A stretch of DNA of 8,664 nt from CAZWUZ01 sp964637655 [NCBI: uncultured bacterium]. GTDB taxonomy: Bacteria > DAOPZR01. The notes under the pieces are model-generated. The model had not been told where the DNA came from, did no database searches, and saw nothing but the letters and a program-made list of their open reading frames with translations. The position numbers were made by a program, and so were the translations under genes. The DNA lies in NCBI GenBank assembly GCA_964637655.1, contig CAZWUZ010000172.1, positions 1-8,664 on the forward strand, given 5' to 3'. Position 1 is the first letter of the stretch. Each line of letters starts with the position of its first letter. Shown piece by piece: positions 6,844 to 8,664 of the stretch.

Positions 6844-8475
6844 ATGCGGGTGGGACACAAACTCATGCTGCTGGTGGCGCTGGCGCTGCTGGCGGTGGCG
6901 GCGGCGGGTGCGGCCGGACTGCTGACGCTGCGCAGCACGCTGCGCGCGGACAAGGAAGACCAGATGCGTGCGGTGGTCGATGTCGCGTGGAGCATCGTCG
7001 CGCAGCAGCATGCGGCGGCTGAGGCGGGTCGACTGACCGACAGCGCGGCGCAGGCGCAGGCGCTGCAGCTCATCAGCGGGTTGCGCTACCGCGGCGACGA
7101 GTATTTCTGGGTCAACGACATGCAGCCGTACATGCTGCTGCATCCCTCGCCCGTGCTGCAGGGGCATGATGTCGGCTACCTCACCGATCCGGACGGTGTG
7201 AAAATCATGGACGAGATGGTGCAGCGCGTGCGCGAAAGCGGGGCGGGCTATGTCGCCTACCGCTGGCCGCGCCCGCAGAGCAGTGACACGGTGCCGAAAC
7301 TGGCCTACGTGCGCGGCTTCGCGCCCTGGGGCTGGGTGGTCGGCTCCGGGGTCTACATCGACGATATCGACGCGCGCTTCCATGCGCAGGCGCGTACGCT
7401 GCTGGGACTGCTGGCCGTGGCGGCGCTGCTGCTGCTCGGCGTCTCGGCGGCCATCGTGCGCGGTATTACCCGCCCGCTGGCGGCGGCGCAGGCGCGGCTC
7501 GGGGCGATGGCTGAGGGGGATTTCCGCCCGACCCCGGACGCGGTGCTTGACGCGGCGGCGGCGCAGGCGGACGAGCTCGGGCGCATGGCGCAGGCGCTGC
7601 TGACCATGCGTGAGCATGCGCGGCGGCTGCTCGGGCAGGTGCAGGCGACGGTGGCGCAGGTCAACGCCTCGGTGACGCAGCTGGCGGCTTCGGCGCGGCA
7701 GATCGAGGCGTCGGCGGCGGAACAGGCGGCGGCGACGCAGACGACCGCGGGCACGGCACAGGCGATCGCCGCCGGCGCGCGGCAGACGGCGGTGTCGATG
7801 GAAACGCTGAACCGCGGGGCGCAGCAGGCGGGCGCGGCGGCGGATGCGGGCACGGCATCGCTGAGCAGCGTGCAGCAGGCGCTGCGGCAGATGGACGATG
7901 CCGTGGCGGCGGTGGCGGGGCGCCTCGCGGAGATCAACGATCGCGCCGGCGCGGTGGCACAGGCGATCACGCTGGTGACGAAAGTCGCCGAGCAGACCAA
8001 TCTCCTGTCGCTCAATGCTTCGATCGAGGCGGAGAAGGCGGGCGAGGCGGGACGCGGGTTCGCGGTGGTGGCGCGGGAAATCCGCCGGCTGGCGGACCGC
8101 AGCGCAGTGGCGGCAGTCGACATCACGCGGCTGGCCGGCGAGATGAAGACCGCGGTGGCCGCCGGGGTCATGGGGATGGACCAGTTCACCGCGCAGATGC
8201 GCGCCGGCAGCGAGGAGATCGGGCGCCTTACCGGCCATCTCGGCGGGGTGATGGGCGAAGTGAACGGCATCCTCGGGCAACTGGGTGACGCCAACCAGGG
8301 AGCGCAGACCCAGGCGCAGCGCGCGGCGGAGATCGCGCGGGCGATGCACGAACTGACCGAGGCGGCGGAACAGACGATGGCGGCGCTGCGCGAATCGGCG
8401 GCGGCGGTGACGGGACTCAACGGGACGGTGCAGGCGCTGCAGCAGGAAGTGGCGACCTTCAGGATGCAGGACTGA
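6844..8475 (+). CDS. Methyl-accepting receptor with sCache_2-type sensor and WspA-like signalling domain
   Basis: A 543-residue inner-membrane receptor: TM1 at about 5-30, a single periplasmic Cache domain at about 31-180, TM2 at about 184-206, a HAMP-like segment at about 205-258, and the signalling hairpin at about 260-543. The sensor carries the sCache_2 hallmarks [20 protein letters not shown] (82-101), DPDG (115-118) and [17 protein letters not shown] (159-175). Domains of this type bind small carboxylates in known receptors, for example McpP of Pseudomonas putida (acetate, pyruvate, propionate, lactate). The hairpin tip [18 protein letters not shown] (386-403) and GVMGMDQF (441-448) again match WspA-type receptors and are paralogous to the first receptor. 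There is no C-terminal CheR-binding pentapeptide. The start is set by a clear Shine-Dalgarno. It follows the CoA-transferase by 21 bp and precedes the next gene by 12 bp. A small organic acid ligand is likely but unproven. Confidence 0.93.
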   Translation: MRVGHKLMLLVALALLAVAAAGAAGLLTLRSTLRADKEDQMRAVVDVAWSIVAQQHAAAEAGRLTDSAAQAQALQLISGLRYRGDEYFWVNDMQPYMLLHPSPVLQGHDVGYLTDPDGVKIMDEMVQRVRESGAGYVAYRWPRPQSSDTVPKLAYVRGFAPWGWVVGSGVYIDDIDARFHAQARTLLGLLAVAALLLLGVSAAIVRGITRPLAAAQARLGAMAEGDFRPTPDAVLDAAAAQADELGRMAQALLTMREHARRLLGQVQATVAQVNASVTQLAASARQIEASAAEQAAATQTTAGTAQAIAAGARQTAVSMETLNRGAQQAGAAADAGTASLSSVQQALRQMDDAVAAVAGRLAEINDRAGAVAQAITLVTKVAEQTNLLSLNASIEAEKAGEAGRGFAVVAREIRRLADRSAVAAVDITRLAGEMKTAVAAGVMGMDQFTAQMRAGSEEIGRLTGHLGGVMGEVNGILGQLGDANQGAQTQAQRAAEIARAMHELTEAAEQTMAALRESAAAVTGLNGTVQALQQEVATFRMQD

Positions 8476-8487
8476 CGGGGGCGGCGG

Positions 8488-8664
8488 ATGGCACGGGGCA
8501 GGAAACTTTTCGGCAAACTGATGGTCGCGGCGCTGCTCACGCTGCTGCCGGTGTCGCTGCTGTGGATCGCCTGCGGTTCCTACTATGTGCGCCAGCTGCA
8601 GGGGGCGCATACGCTGCTGCTGCAGGCCGCGGAGGTGCGCCGCCTCGTGCTCGAGGTGCGGCGC
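8488..8664 (+). CDS. Start of a membrane-anchored protein, probably a further receptor or sensor (3' truncated)
   Basis: The first 59 codons run off the window end. MARGRKLFGKL is a basic cytoplasmic start, followed by a hydrophobic segment at residues 11-33 (LMVAALLTLLPVSLLWIACG) with no cleavage site that I trust. After it comes a charged amphipathic helix rich in L, E and R (QLQGAHTLLLQAAEVRRLV), as in the first periplasmic helix of four-helix-bundle or Cache-type sensors. This layout matches chemoreceptors, sensor kinases and membrane diguanylate cyclases alike, so the family cannot be fixed. The ATG lies 12 bp after the receptor stop, with GGGGGCGG (8477-8484) as a modest ribosome-binding site, so it is most likely the next operon gene. 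It was too short and incomplete to appear as a long open frame, but the codon usage and context are those of a real gene. Confidence 0.7.
   Translation, partial: MARGRKLFGKLMVAALLTLLPVSLLWIACGSYYVRQLQGAHTLLLQAAEVRRLVLEVRR

Noticed and set aside
7661-7858. GCGGCGG/CAGGCG-rich stretches as a tandem repeat
   Set aside because: They are explained by Ala/Gln-rich coiled-coil codons in the signalling hairpin; no fixed repeat unit is seen.
6790-8610. 606-codon open frame on the minus strand over the second receptor
   Set aside because: Low-complexity R/H/Q-rich translation, no family motif, opposite a well-supported gene.

Overview
The window is strongly GC-rich. Nearly all of it is coding on the + strand, with codons biased to G/C at third positions, and many reading-frame shadows lie on the opposite strand. 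Two methyl-accepting receptors, a CheY-like regulator and an acyl-CoA transferase suggest a motile or surface-sensing Gram-negative bacterium, either Proteobacteria in the broad sense or Desulfobacterota. The sequence does not allow a narrower placement. I see no tRNA, rRNA, CRISPR array, insertion sequence, integrase or phage gene.

Layout: (1) Positions 3-1001 hold the C-terminal part of a multi-pass membrane glycosyltransferase of the GT39/ArnT-like type; its start lies outside the window. (2) Positions 1002-1189 are the only real intergenic gap. It is visibly more AT-rich than its surroundings and carries a good sigma70-type promoter (TTGACA, 17 bp, TACTAT), a second weaker one, a duplicated TTGACAGG box and a small palindromic cluster. 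(3) From 1190 to the window end, seven genes run head to tail with 4-bp or 1-bp overlaps or gaps of at most 21 bp: a TPR protein, inositol-1-phosphate synthase, a stand-alone receiver protein, a Cache-HAMP chemoreceptor, an acetyl-CoA hydrolase/CoA-transferase family enzyme, an sCache_2-type chemoreceptor, and the first 59 codons of another membrane-anchored protein. No terminator or second promoter is evident inside this run, so it looks like one operon read from the 1109-1137 promoter.

How they may work together (inference): both receptors have a signalling hairpin resembling that of WspA, the receptor of the Wsp surface-sensing, c-di-GMP-linked system of Pseudomonas. Their sensor domains are different. 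The CoA-transferase between them would exchange CoA among short acids such as acetate, and sCache_2 receptors in other bacteria are known to bind such small carboxylates. Inositol-phosphate synthesis and a TPR protein lead the operon. The combination of central-metabolism enzymes with WspA-like receptors in one coupled operon, with no wsp or che partners visible, is the most unusual thing here.
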